From Semisulcospira habei (taxonomy: Eukaryota > Mollusca > Gastropoda > Semisulcospiridae): a stretch of DNA of 64,000 nt. Location of the stretch: the NCBI GenBank assembly GCA_036245525.1, contig BTPG01000004.1:160398230-160462229 (forward strand). The letters run 5' to 3'. Position 1 is the first letter of the stretch. The number at the start of each line of letters is the position of its first letter. The translations under genes and the position numbers were made by a program. Under the pieces are notes generated by a model, which saw only the letters and a list, made by a program, of their open reading frames with translations, ran no database searches and was not told where the DNA came from. Below are positions 22,052 through 31,161 of the stretch, one piece after another.

Positions 22052-22222
22052 GGATAATAATAATAAGCACATTAAATAGGCGCTTTATCCCAATTGAAAA
22101 TCGGCTCAAAGCGCCGCCACGAACTGAACCCAACAAGCACGCTCACGTGAATCACGCGCATTCACCCACACACAGTACATAAACACAGAACATTCACGTG
22201 GTGCTAAGGGCAAGCTCAAGCG
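22052..22222 (-). repeat. SINE family B, tail half (split by the Polinton)
   Basis: Matches the distal half of the family B SINE at 43320-43520: AATAATAATAAG, AGGCGCTTTATCCCAATTG and CTCAAAGCGCCG. The other half, with its tRNA-like head, is at 38390-38641. The last six bases, CAAGCG (22217-22222), are the Polinton target duplication. Confidence 0.88.
22217..22222. other. Polinton target duplication, left
   Basis: CAAGCG directly before the left AG terminus. It is identical to 38390-38395 after the right terminus, and was part of the SINE at the target site. Confidence 0.93.
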
Positions 22223-22362
22223 AGAGATATAAGGATGGAGAATACAACAGATTTTTTGACGACGGCAATTTTTCATTGTTTTTGATCACAAATCGCTCAT
22301 CTAATGACACACCCCGTTTTTTTAGGTTTCTCCTTATTTTTTTCAGTAAAATAAAGGTTTCC
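22223..22362 (+). repeat. Polinton left terminal inverted repeat
   Basis: Pairs with 38250-38389. The best-conserved core includes GGAGAATACAACAGATTTTT, TTGTTTTTGATCACAAATCG and CACACCCCGTTTTT. Matching fades near TAGG and an A/T-rich segment. Such repeats are recognised by the integrase, and in protein-primed systems they also act as replication origins. Confidence 0.92.
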
Positions 22363-22402
22363 AAAATCAATGACATTTAAAATTAATATTTTTTATTATA
22401 AA

Positions 22403-22930
22403 ATGAATCAAGACGAATTACTTCTTCTAAATGATATCAACGCTGTAGAAAACAAAGATTTAGACTCTAAGAAACAGCGTCTTTTGTCTGTGATTGTCTC
22501 AGGCAAGTCAAAGGCTTATCTCGGAAAACAATACATGACAGAGGATATTGAATCTCTCACCGCTGACGAACTATTAAAACTTCATTCAAAATATGAAAAC
22601 CACATTGCCTCACTAATGACTCGTGATTTGAGTCGATCTCTTGTATGCCTATACACAAAAGCAGTGAGTCACTTTCTACCTGTGGATAGTGACAGTCTTT
22701 CACACGACCTTGAAAGCAATCCTATTGTTTCAAGTTCAATTGGCAAATTAGCATGTGTCATGTTTTACAAGTTTGGAAATTACCTTGCACCTGTCGTAAC
22801 ATTGCTTGTTACCGGGAGCCATATTGATTTCTCAAAAATAAATTTTACTGCAGAAGAAAATGGACGAGAACAAGATGACTACACAACAGAACCCCGACCC
22901 TGTTTTGACACAGGTTCAAACTGTGACTAA
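22403..22930 (+). CDS. Conserved Polinton protein of unknown function, 175 aa
   Basis: First gene after the left repeat. The start MNQDELLLLND was preferred over an in-frame Met 11 codons upstream because it follows the AAA-ATG context used by the other genes. The protein has an SKAYLGKQY motif and the segments SLVCLYTKAVSHFLPV, DLESNPIV and FYKFGNYLAPVVTLL. I recognise this type from other invertebrate Polintons but know no function for it. There is one moderately hydrophobic stretch near the C-terminus (~133-150). Its end overlaps the next gene by 71 bp in another frame, and that last stretch (TTEPRPCFDTGSNCD) may be shaped by the overlap. Confidence 0.75.
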   Translation: MNQDELLLLNDINAVENKDLDSKKQRLLSVIVSGKSKAYLGKQYMTEDIESLTADELLKLHSKYENHIASLMTRDLSRSLVCLYTKAVSHFLPVDSDSLSHDLESNPIVSSSIGKLACVMFYKFGNYLAPVVTLLVTGSHIDFSKINFTAEENGREQDDYTTEPRPCFDTGSNCD

Positions 22931-23300
22931 GGCTAAAAGTCCAGGGAGGGTTGAGGCTGGAAAGAGAGTAGCTGCATTGAACAAACAAAGAAAGTTAGAA
23001 CTACTGCAAAAGGTACATGTAACTGACCCACAGTCAATATCACCATTGGTGTCACTACCGTCAGGACCATCACACCCTCATCAAAGTGAGAGACAAACAA
23101 CTAAGTCTGACCCTGAAACAACAAAATATATAGTTGCCGGATTTGTTGTCGGATTTGGTTACGTAGGTTACCAATTATACAAAAAATACAAACCACAGAC
23201 TCGTATAGTGACCAAAAAATCAGACACTCCAAAAACAAAACCAGAAGTCGCCACATTACCAGTAACACCCAAAGCCGTTGACCCATTTTATATGCAGTAA
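22860..23300 (+). CDS. Small membrane protein of the Polinton, 146 aa
   Basis: Starts MDENKMTTQQ, overlapping the end of the preceding gene. It has a basic N-terminal half (KAKSPGRVEAGKRVAALNKQ), then a single predicted membrane segment IVAGFVVGFGYVGYQLY (~89-105), and a Lys/Thr/Pro-rich tail. The basic part could contact DNA and the hydrophobic part a membrane. This is inference only. It is followed by TAAATAAAA, a stop codon merged with a polyadenylation-like signal. Confidence 0.7.
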   Translation: MDENKMTTQQNPDPVLTQVQTVTKAKSPGRVEAGKRVAALNKQRKLELLQKVHVTDPQSISPLVSLPSGPSHPHQSERQTTKSDPETTKYIVAGFVVGFGYVGYQLYKKYKPQTRIVTKKSDTPKTKPEVATLPVTPKAVDPFYMQ

Positions 23301-23336
23301 ATAAAAATATTATTTTAATTTTTCTTGCCTTAGAAA

Positions 23337-23567
23337 ATGAATGACTCAAAAAATTTAATGAACCTTGTGTATCACTCTGCAGTAATCAGTGGATTAGCAG
23401 TAGCTTATTCTATGCTGGGGAAAAGTCTACTCAAAATGAAATCAGCAGACTTGAGTAGATTAGACTTTGAAGACAGTGCTAAGCTAATTGTAGTTGTAAC
23501 AGCGTCGATTGCAACAAAAGATTTTCTTGTCAAGCAGGGAATTATTCCAGAAAATGTTTCTATGTAA
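23337..23567 (+). CDS. Small hydrophobic protein of the Polinton, 76 aa
   Basis: MNDSKNLMNLVYHSAVISGL followed by AVAYSMLGKSLLK and a second hydrophobic stretch LIVVVTASIATKDFLV. It is probably a two-segment membrane protein of unknown role. It is compactly placed, 36 bp after the previous stop and 11 bp before the next start. No homologue with a known function is recognised. Confidence 0.65.
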   Translation: MNDSKNLMNLVYHSAVISGLAVAYSMLGKSLLKMKSADLSRLDFEDSAKLIVVVTASIATKDFLVKQGIIPENVSM

Positions 23568-23578
23568 ATAAAATAAAT

Positions 23579-24013
23579 ATGGCGACGATAGCTATTATGA
23601 TTGGGGGAGCGATGGTTAACGCATTGGCTTTCAGTGGCTCAAACTATCTCTTTTCAAAAATGGGTAGAGAAGAATCAGCAGAAGAAATGAAACGTCACAA
23701 TGAGGCAACAGAAAAACTTGCTCAAGCCCAGCAGGAATATGAAAAGAATAGAATTGAGAAACTTGATTTCATCAATGAAAAACTCAGGCTTGAAGGCCAC
23801 GCACAACATACGTTTTCAAATACAGACGAAGCAATCAGGGAATATTTTCTTGTCACAGGTGAAGACATGTCTATCCCTAAACCGAAACTAAGTGACTATT
23901 ACAAACCAAGCACACAACAAAGAAATGGGGAGATAATCTTTGTTCTAGTGGGAATGACATTTGTTTATTTTACTGGAGTTTTTATTGCTAGAAAAAATGG
24001 CAGCCGAAAATAA
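23579..24013 (+). CDS. Conserved Polinton membrane/coiled-coil protein, 144 aa
   Basis: N-terminal hydrophobic segment (IAIMIGGAMVNALAFSGSNY), a charged helix rich in Glu/Lys/Gln at ~28-65 (HNEATEKLAQAQQEYEKNRI, likely coiled coil), HTFSNTDEAIREYF, and a C-terminal membrane segment EIIFVLVGMTFVYFTGVFIA (~117-136). This two-anchor layout recurs in animal Polintons next to the integrase. I know no assigned function; a role in the particle or membrane is inference. It overlaps the integrase start by 17 bp. Confidence 0.75.
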   Translation: MATIAIMIGGAMVNALAFSGSNYLFSKMGREESAEEMKRHNEATEKLAQAQQEYEKNRIEKLDFINEKLRLEGHAQHTFSNTDEAIREYFLVTGEDMSIPKPKLSDYYKPSTQQRNGEIIFVLVGMTFVYFTGVFIARKNGSRK

Positions 24014-24971
24014 ACTATCAAAAATATATTACTCACCATCAGGCTATTGGAAAGGAGCAACCGCTATTGAAAAATTACATGCCGCTGTGGGCGGAGATAT
24101 AACACTCAATCAGGTCAAGCAATGGTTACAGAGACAGGCAATTTGGCAGATATATTTACCTGCTCCAAGAAAAATAACGAGACCTCATTTTGAGAACACT
24201 ACCCCAAATGACACACATCAAATGGACCTCCTGTTTTTACCACATGACACAATAAGAAAGAAACGATACAAGTATGCATTAACTGTTGTAGACATTGCTT
24301 CAAGGTATAAAGACGCTGAACCCATATCTGACAAAACAGCTAGTACAGTTGCTACAGCATTATCAAAGATATATAGTCGAGGCCCTTTAAGATACCCCAG
24401 ACTAGTGCAAGTTGATGATGGATCAGAATTCAAAGGTGCTGTTAATCAGTTATTTGCTAAGCATGGCGTACTGGTCAGACGAGGCATTCCAGGTGTGCAC
24501 AGATCGCAGGCAATTGTTGAAAACTTTAACAAACAGTTATCAGAAAGACTTTTCAGTTACCAGTATTCTAAGGAACTCATGCATGACACACGTAACACTG
24601 AATGGGTACAAAGGTTACCACATGTGATAAAAGCAATGAACAATGAAGGACACCCAAAACCTGCTGATGCTATTAAATTGAAAACAATTACAGAGCCAAA
24701 AACAATGTCAACCCAGGCACCGCTTGCACCAGACACAAGTTTATTTACTAAACAGGTAAGATATTTATATCAACCCGGAGAGGCCGAGAACGACGACAGA
24801 CGCAGGGCAACAGACCCCATCTGGTCAACGTCTGTACACAATATAAAAAAAATAATTCCCGGTCCTGACGCAACAATATATTACCTGTACGACCCTGCGC
24901 CCCAGAGGGCATTTGTCAGAGAAGAATTACAGATTATTCCCCCAGACACCGTTACTCATTTCAGTAACTAA
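23997..24971 (+). CDS. Polinton integrase (retroviral type, rve)
   Basis: DDE-type integrase that inserts the linear element and makes the 6-bp duplication. The start is MAAENKLSKI (an upstream in-frame Met lies 12 codons earlier). The N-terminal region contains the family's YSPSGYWKGATAIEKL. The catalytic core has D77 in HQMDLLFLP, D140 in QVDDGSEF and E175 in IVENFNKQLSERL, so all three acidic residues are present with ~34-residue spacing. The C-terminal ~260-310 (RYLYQPGEAEND, YYLYDPAP, FVREELQII) resembles the small DNA- or chromatin-binding tail found in these integrases. There are no stops or shifts. Its 3' end overlaps the convergent PolB gene by 45 bp. Confidence 0.95.
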   Translation: MAAENKLSKIYYSPSGYWKGATAIEKLHAAVGGDITLNQVKQWLQRQAIWQIYLPAPRKITRPHFENTTPNDTHQMDLLFLPHDTIRKKRYKYALTVVDIASRYKDAEPISDKTASTVATALSKIYSRGPLRYPRLVQVDDGSEFKGAVNQLFAKHGVLVRRGIPGVHRSQAIVENFNKQLSERLFSYQYSKELMHDTRNTEWVQRLPHVIKAMNNEGHPKPADAIKLKTITEPKTMSTQAPLAPDTSLFTKQVRYLYQPGEAENDDRRRATDPIWSTSVHNIKKIIPGPDATIYYLYDPAPQRAFVREELQIIPPDTVTHFSN

Positions 24972-27900
24972 GTCGTCAATTAATTCATCAACCAGTTCAT
25001 CACAAATGTCTTCAGATAACTTGAGCCTGTAATGACCTGGTGCATAAGCTTTTTCCTTACTGTGAAAAACACGTTTCGTGTCTCCAACTGCAAGTGACTT
25101 CTTATGTGTTTGAATTATTTCAAGATTATGTTTGTTTGATCTCAGTGACTTGTTTGGATAGTCAGGCATCAATGCACCATCTAACACTTCTTTGTAATGT
25201 TCATGACGTATGTCTTTATTTTTTATTGCTGTTTTCTTGATACCTTTGGCTTTCGACTGACTACCCTTCTGGTGCAGTATAGAATACATTTTTGATCTCA
25301 GTCCAACGTACTCAACTATAGGCACACCATTCAGTTCATCTTTAAACTTACCAGGCACTTTCTTGTTTTGTGTGCTAAACAGCGGGTGATCTTTAGGGTA
25401 GTCAGACGTGTCATACATGTGTAACTCTGTTTTCATGTCTTCGTAAAAGTCTTCAGTAGGCACGTCTATGATCATAGAGTCAGTGTCAGTGTATAGCAGA
25501 CGACACTCAGGATATTTTGGTTTGAAGTAATCATAATAAAATTCAAGCATCAACAGTTTTGACAACTCAAGAATTGCCATACCAATGAATACTGGCTTGT
25601 CCAGTTTAACAATCTTTTTTTTGAGTGACACTGCATACAATGATGAATGAAATTCTTTATACCCTGTGTACTGTGGCTTGCCTGTAAGTTTAATTGCGCC
25701 CGATTCAGTTGTGACTAGTCTCACATCTTTTCTGTGATGAGGATTTTCCATTGTCTTGCCAAAACAGGCATTGTTCATAAGCTTAAAGAAGTCTTTGTCA
25801 AATGCAGTGTTGCCGTCTCTGGCACGAAGGGTTGTGTTCTTCATTATGTAATCTTTCATGAAAGCACTCTGATCAAATTGAATTCCTCTGTGAACTTTCT
25901 TTAGTACTAACCCGTGTCTGATGTAAAACTGCAACAAGCGGTAGTGACAAACGTAATTGAATTTGTCATTTAGATTCGGTACAAGTTTAGTGTCTTCTTT
26001 TTTCCCCGTCATACTCATTTTCTCAACAGCCAACGGATAATCATTATGGTAATCGTGTAGATGGTGTGGGTACTCCAGGTCTACTTCAAAGATCCAACAC
26101 TTCGCGTCGTTTCGGTCATGATTCATAATATTGTTTGTTATGTCTGTTATATCATACTGTGACAAATCATACAGACAAAAGTTTTTCAAGGGCAATAATT
26201 CACACATCGCGAACCCATACAAATTGTTAGCGTCAAGGTACGTAATGAATGACCTTGACCCAGGGTTTGAGGGGTCAAGGTCCGGACTGTCCAAATATTT
26301 GTTGTTGGCTCTGGCGTAATTGTTCGCTGCAATACTAATCCCTCCCCTCAATCCACGTTCCACCATTTCACCCATCGTACGATCAGACAACAGGTCTATA
26401 AATATCTTACTGGATTTCAAAAATGCATCCCATGTCATGCCAGGACTAGTGATGTAACAAGCAGGGTCAAGTCTGTAGTGTAACAAACCCTTCTCACGGT
26501 AACTTTCAAATACATCTGCTAGCAAGCAAACGTCAGCTTTCAAATACTGGTCGTGATAGTCACCAATTGTCTGACACCCCAACTTCCCCCACGCATCAAG
26601 AGCATGCTGATATTCAGAGTCAGAAATACCTTTTCCAGTTAGTGTAGAATAAAATTTCTCTTTTGGTGGCAGTCTTGTTTCTTCAAACACAACCCAGTGA
26701 TCAATGTACTCATACGGATACACACCTTTCTTAATCAAGTCTGGCTCAAAATATTTACTCGTTATTGGATACTCAGTCAGTCCTTCTGCCAGACTAGCCA
26801 ATCCTAAAGACAAATGTTGCATGGAGTCATAAAATGCTAATTTATCTAACCTAAAAGTTAAGTATTTCTCAGTTGTCTGGGCAATACAACTTATGTTTTT
26901 GTACGACTCATCCACAGCCTGCATGATGATGTGTGAATCATATCCTTTGAGATTGTGAAAAAAGATTGGTAACTTGTATGTCTTAGGATCTATTTTTAAT
27001 TTCAAGTTACAATCACCATGTGCAGCACCTCTGTAATGCCCAGTTATGTGATCGTGGTCACGAACTTTATCACCCCCTAAAGGTTGTTCACAAATCCAAC
27101 ACGTCTCAGCTGTATCAAATTTCAGTTTGTCTTCTTCTGTCATCACCAAAGGCATCTGACATGTTGTGAGATACTGTACTACCTGACTATACAGATGTCT
27201 CATTTCTGTTAAAAACAAACATGCTGCATTTTCTCCCCTGTAGATAACAGGCTCTGAATGCTGTCCGTCTGACCTAACAAGAATGTATCCAAAAGAACAC
27301 ACCACTTGGTCACTCAGTTTTATAGTCTTTGGTAATGACTCTGGAACAGGACCCTCATATGGTACAACCAATGATTCAAAATCTGCATACACTACAAATG
27401 GCAACTTTTGCTGATTCCCATAGTTCTTAAAATAAACCTTGCTGCCAGGATCTGGATACTTAAGTACAGTTTGTATGTCATCAGCTGATCTGCAGTGTAA
27501 AACATGTTTGTGCGCTACGTTTATGGAGGAGAATCTTTGTAAACATCTCTTACACACTTCCTGTTTACCATTATGTTTTGATACATGATTATGAATTAGT
27601 CGTGACATACTCCTGATAATTGTGTAGTGGAAGTTATCACCAGAGCTTATTAATAACATGTCAACATGTTTATCTTCTGACTGCCCATAGGTTGGGGCAA
27701 TTGGGGACACTCTAATTGGCTGTAACTTATCAACCGACTCATTATCCCACACATACACATTTACAGATATACCAGGATTTAGTTTTTCAAACAAATCTAT
27801 GTCCTCTATTTTGACAGGGAACTCAATGCCACTAAAAACGAGTTCGTTTACAAATTTGGTGTAGTTAGATGCACGTTCAGGCTTTGATTTTACAAAGTGT

Positions 27901-28397
27901 AGTTTAGCAAGCACACACCACATGAAACAATAGTTGTCATTGTTCTGTATATTAACAACAGCCTTTTTGTTTGCAACCTCTGTTGGCAGTGGTATCCATG
28001 CTTTACCTAATATAGGATGATACCTAGACTGCTTTAATTGCAGTTCATGTACATGTCCTTCGTGCCAGCCAGACCCCTTCATTTTTGCACTGTCAATTGC
28101 CTGTAGAAAGTCTGGTAATAGTCTGTCTCTAAACACGTTTTCTAATTCTTTTCTTGTGTTAACTGTGTGTTGTCTTGTTGATATATACGATACAATCACC
28201 TCACCGTCTACTCTAGTAAATTCGATTTTCGCAACAATCTGAATCTTCACACTGCCTGTAAGAAGATTATCTTGTATGACAGAAAAAGAGTTTTCTATTG
28301 ATTCGTAAACATTATTAGTATTGGATATGGGTAAGTTTGTTGTGTGAAACACGTTTCTTAAACTAGATGAGCCAGGGCTTTGAGCATTGTCCGTCAT
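24927..28397 (-). CDS. Polinton protein-primed DNA polymerase B
   Basis: Family B polymerase of 1156 aa, the usual size for Polintons, with an open frame. A long N-terminal domain includes NYCFMWCVLAKLH and a C-x2-C...H-x4-C finger at ~282-302. The 3'-5' exonuclease has Exo I YADFES (337-342), Exo II HNLKGYDSH (481-489) and Exo III YLKADV (618-623). Between them, residues 433-465 form an endonuclease VII/HNH-like Cys/His patch (CWICEQPL, DHDHITGHYRG, CNLKL). In the polymerase domain motif A is LDANNLYG (721-728), motif B FFKLMNNACFGKT and motif C YTDTDS (969-974). It copies the element from a terminal protein primer at the inverted repeats. The start at 28397 follows AAATAAAA. Confidence 0.96.
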   Translation of the reverse strand: MTDNAQSPGSSSLRNVFHTTNLPISNTNNVYESIENSFSVIQDNLLTGSVKIQIVAKIEFTRVDGEVIVSYISTRQHTVNTRKELENVFRDRLLPDFLQAIDSAKMKGSGWHEGHVHELQLKQSRYHPILGKAWIPLPTEVANKKAVVNIQNNDNYCFMWCVLAKLHFVKSKPERASNYTKFVNELVFSGIEFPVKIEDIDLFEKLNPGISVNVYVWDNESVDKLQPIRVSPIAPTYGQSEDKHVDMLLISSGDNFHYTIIRSMSRLIHNHVSKHNGKQEVCKRCLQRFSSINVAHKHVLHCRSADDIQTVLKYPDPGSKVYFKNYGNQQKLPFVVYADFESLVVPYEGPVPESLPKTIKLSDQVVCSFGYILVRSDGQHSEPVIYRGENAACLFLTEMRHLYSQVVQYLTTCQMPLVMTEEDKLKFDTAETCWICEQPLGGDKVRDHDHITGHYRGAAHGDCNLKLKIDPKTYKLPIFFHNLKGYDSHIIMQAVDESYKNISCIAQTTEKYLTFRLDKLAFYDSMQHLSLGLASLAEGLTEYPITSKYFEPDLIKKGVYPYEYIDHWVVFEETRLPPKEKFYSTLTGKGISDSEYQHALDAWGKLGCQTIGDYHDQYLKADVCLLADVFESYREKGLLHYRLDPACYITSPGMTWDAFLKSSKIFIDLLSDRTMGEMVERGLRGGISIAANNYARANNKYLDSPDLDPSNPGSRSFITYLDANNLYGFAMCELLPLKNFCLYDLSQYDITDITNNIMNHDRNDAKCWIFEVDLEYPHHLHDYHNDYPLAVEKMSMTGKKEDTKLVPNLNDKFNYVCHYRLLQFYIRHGLVLKKVHRGIQFDQSAFMKDYIMKNTTLRARDGNTAFDKDFFKLMNNACFGKTMENPHHRKDVRLVTTESGAIKLTGKPQYTGYKEFHSSLYAVSLKKKIVKLDKPVFIGMAILELSKLLMLEFYYDYFKPKYPECRLLYTDTDSMIIDVPTEDFYEDMKTELHMYDTSDYPKDHPLFSTQNKKVPGKFKDELNGVPIVEYVGLRSKMYSILHQKGSQSKAKGIKKTAIKNKDIRHEHYKEVLDGALMPDYPNKSLRSNKHNLEIIQTHKKSLAVGDTKRVFHSKEKAYAPGHYRLKLSEDICDELVDELIDDLVTEMSNGVWGNNL

Positions 28398-28433
28398 TTT
28401 TATTTGACCGACAAAATAATAAATGAAAAAATA

Positions 28434-28778
28434 TTACCGCTGGCTCACCTTGTGTAATACCACTTTATTAACTGTAACACTGTCAATATAAACATTTAGT
28501 TTGCGTAGTTGTTTAAATATGCTATAACAAACTTCCCCTAACCAGCCATAGTTGGTATCATCAACTTTAAAAGTAGGTGTCTTTAAATCAACTGTCATGT
28601 GCTCCACATTTGGATGCTCATCGACATAATCCAAAGTCACACTGTATGTAACATATATTTCTGATGGTGCTGAAAGGCTTATGTAAGTCTGTTTGGGTGA
28701 TATTAAGTCAGTAAAGTGCATAACATCTTTGAAAAGGTGTGTGAGATCAAGCACTTGTATGATTTGTCCGTCTGTCAT
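28434..28778 (-). CDS. Hypothetical Polinton protein, 114 aa
   Basis: Lies between PolB and the ATPase on the same strand. It starts MTDGQIIQVL after CCAATAAAA, the same leader arrangement as PolB. It has no membrane segment or catalytic motif. Alternating hydrophobic residues (EIYVTYSVTLDYVDEH, VYIDSVTVNKVVL) suggest a beta-rich small domain. I do not recognise it. It lacks the His and Cys pattern expected of the missing protease. Confidence 0.6.
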   Translation of the reverse strand: MTDGQIIQVLDLTHLFKDVMHFTDLISPKQTYISLSAPSEIYVTYSVTLDYVDEHPNVEHMTVDLKTPTFKVDDTNYGWLGEVCYSIFKQLRKLNVYIDSVTVNKVVLHKVSQR

Positions 28779-28814
28779 TTTTATTGGACAAACAAAAGAA
28801 TAAATTAATTTACA

Positions 28815-29826
28815 TCAATTTACTAACCCATACCCTGTGGGCTGATCTGTCTTTAAAATGAGCTTTAGATGCTTAGTTGATTTCAGTTTATTTTTTACAT
28901 CATCACGTTCATGCTTATTTGGGATGACATCATTCTCTCTGAGACAGTCTTCAAAGCTGTCACGATCCTTACAGTAAAACAAACAGATAAACTTTAACTG
29001 TTCTCGAAAATCTTTCAGTACAGCATTATATTTTTGAGTGAGAATCCATACACTGACATTTGCGTGTCTGCCACTGAAGGCAAGTTCTGCTAGAGTGTTT
29101 CTCTTCTTGACAATGTCTACCCCACCCGGGTCTGCCCTGGGGGACTTGGGTGGGGTTAGGTATTTTTTAGTTCCCAGGGTCACCCTGGTCAGCCCCACAG
29201 GGTGGGTTTTTCTCTCTATTCTGGGGAATGTGTTTCTGTCTACCCTTTGTCCATTCACCTGTATTTGCCTTTTTAAAACTCTCCCTACTGTCTGCACTGC
29301 CTGTAGCTCTTGATATTGGATGTGTGTTGCTAAATGGTCTTAGCTTTATTTAGGCCCATGTGTTAGGTTTATTTAACGTATTTGACCGGCTGGCGACATA
29401 CATTCAATGTTCTGTTTCTTTTTTATTTTTTCACAAGCAGTGCAGGCACGTCCTGAGAAAGCCTTGTTGCTGTCGGGACGTTAAGCAATGTACAATCAAT
29501 CAATCATTGACAATGTCTTTCTCTGCAGAACAGTCATCAACAATAAACAATGTTGACTGTCCTTCAAATTGTTTGTAAAAATACAGCAGGTAGTCATTCA
29601 GTTTTTTCTCAGGGTCAACTAAGTATATGTTGCTGTCAGTCCAAATAAATAAACGGTTGTGATAAGCTTTGTTGTGTTTGATTGTAGGACAAAATATTAC
29701 AATGTTTTCAAAGTGGTGTATGTATCTTGTTTGCAAGAGGTTAAGTACAAATTCAGTTTTACCACACCCTGTGGCACCACAAAACAATCCACAGTGTGGA
29801 TCGAGTGTCATTAAGCTCCGGTTCAT
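28815..29826 (-). pseudogene. Polinton packaging ATPase (A32/FtsK-HerA type), interrupted by a SINE
   Basis: DNA-packaging ATPase split into two exon-like halves by an insertion. The upstream half (29826-29507) has Walker A GATGCGKT at residues 17-24 and Walker B TLFIVDD at ~92-98. The downstream half (29118-28815) carries the Q-loop-like WILTQKYN and the rest of the fold, ending PTGYGLVN. Between them lies a family A SINE at 29119-29506 with a 12-bp duplication at each side. Read without the SINE and one duplicate, the frame is continuous, so the disruption is recent and single. A Met 12 codons upstream is also possible. Such ATPases pump element DNA into capsids, so this copy has probably lost that step. 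Confidence 0.9.
29119..29506 (+). repeat. SINE family A inserted in the Polinton ATPase
   Basis: Full-length copy from CCCCACCCGGGTCTGCCCTG to the tail CAATCAATCAATCA, flanked by TTGACAATGTCT at 29107-29118 and 29507-29518. It has the same beginning, central GACCGGCTGGCGACATAC and 3' core CGGGACGTTAAGCAATGTAC as copies at 52.1, 55.1 and 55.6 kb. The (AATC) tail and 12-14-bp duplications indicate mobilisation by LINE machinery. Confidence 0.95.
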
Positions 29827-29845
29827 TTTAATACACAATATAATT

Positions 29846-31121
29846 TTAATATATGTGTCCACTCAGTCTGCTTTCTGCAATATTGAGTTGTGCGTCATAT
29901 ATCAGGTACAAATATATGTTTATGGCTGCAGCAGTTTCAACCTTCTTTTGTATCTGAATTGTTATTCCGTCACTACCGTTCTCGACAGTTCGTCCTGACC
30001 CATGAAGGTAGTCGTCATCTGTACTACGAAGATCTAGCCACAGTGCATACTTGTTTGTAAGGTATTGTCCGATCCTAACGTCATACAGATGTAGATCTTT
30101 GCACGCAATGTTTGCTGGTTTATCTCTAATCCTTCCACCCGCAAAATACTTTGTGGTTTCGTCATAGTGTTGATAAGGTAACATTCCTGAAGCGTACACT
30201 TGATTAGGGCGGCCTTCGATTGTGCAGGACAAATGTGTAATCTTAGGATTGTAGAATTTTTCTGAATCTCTTTTGTATGGACTCACTGGTTCAACAAACA
30301 ACATAAGAATACCTGGCAGGCGTGTTCAAGTTTATGTTCCACATTGGGTCACTTTTGTCTTTGGGTATTAAACTATGCCTAATCACACGGTCATAATAAA
30401 TTGGAAGTCTTGACTGATACTGATTTTGAATGAGTCTGGCTAGTTCAGTGTGTGTAACAATTTCATATTCCAAGGAAATGTTAGAGATCTTATATGTTGC
30501 ATCTGTGGCAGATGATTTAATAACTTTGGAGTAGTCATTGAAAGTTAGTTCAAAACTTAGACGGTCATTCAGTGCTCCTTGATAATAAGGCAAATGAGCT
30601 GTGAGGATTTCAAACTCAAGTGGAATGTAAAATCTGGTTCCATATGTTTCAGCTATAATAACTTCCTTTGGTACCCCAGTAGTTGTTTTGTCTCCGGCAT
30701 TGATTCGAAGTTTACCAACGTTATCAGACTGTATGCCTTGGTAAACACGGTCTTCTCGTTCTTCTCTTGTGAGCCAAAGATCTTTGTAACAGTAGAACAC
30801 ATCTGAGTCGTCAAGACTAAACACTTCCTGTCCTTCAAGTTTTACTTTAATAGTTCTAACAATTGCTCTGCCAAGATTGTCAACCAGTGTTCTGTTTACA
30901 TCTGCGTCTGATGATAGTTCGATATTAAATGCTAGGCGTGCAGTGCCAGGAACGATAACGTCACTGGGACCTAGGTTTGGAAACTTGACTGTAAGTGTTT
31001 GGTTCTGGTCTATGGTACTTGGATTGTTCGTGATGACGATTGATTGTCTTATGCCCTTAACACCCAGGGGCTCACGTAGTTTTCTGTATGGGTCTAACTT
31101 TGATCCGTAAGACTGTGTCAT
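29846..31121 (-). pseudogene. Polinton major capsid protein (double jelly-roll), frameshifted
   Basis: The gene encodes the main capsid shell protein typical of Polintons. The upstream frame (31121-30291) begins MTQSYGSKLDPYRKLREPLG and contains ILTAHLPYYQGALNDRLSFE and LEYEIVTHTELARLI. The downstream frame (30304-29846) holds YKRDSEKFYNPKI, GRPNQVYA, YLTNKYALWLDLRS and ends LSGHIY. The two overlap by a few codons in frames offset by one base near 30300-30310, so one indel separates them. Together they cover the expected length of ~420 aa. The start follows ATAATAAAA. An assembly error cannot be excluded from sequence alone. The 5'-proximal gene of the ATPase-MCP block is transcribed with the ATPase. 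Confidence 0.9.
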
Positions 31122-31161
31122 TTTTATTATGCACAATAAAAAATAATAAATTAATAAAACA

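Noticed and set aside
29038..29313. 91-codon frame in the SINE in the ATPase, also at 55076-55309
   Set aside because: Lies entirely within family A SINE copies and is shared only because the repeat is shared.
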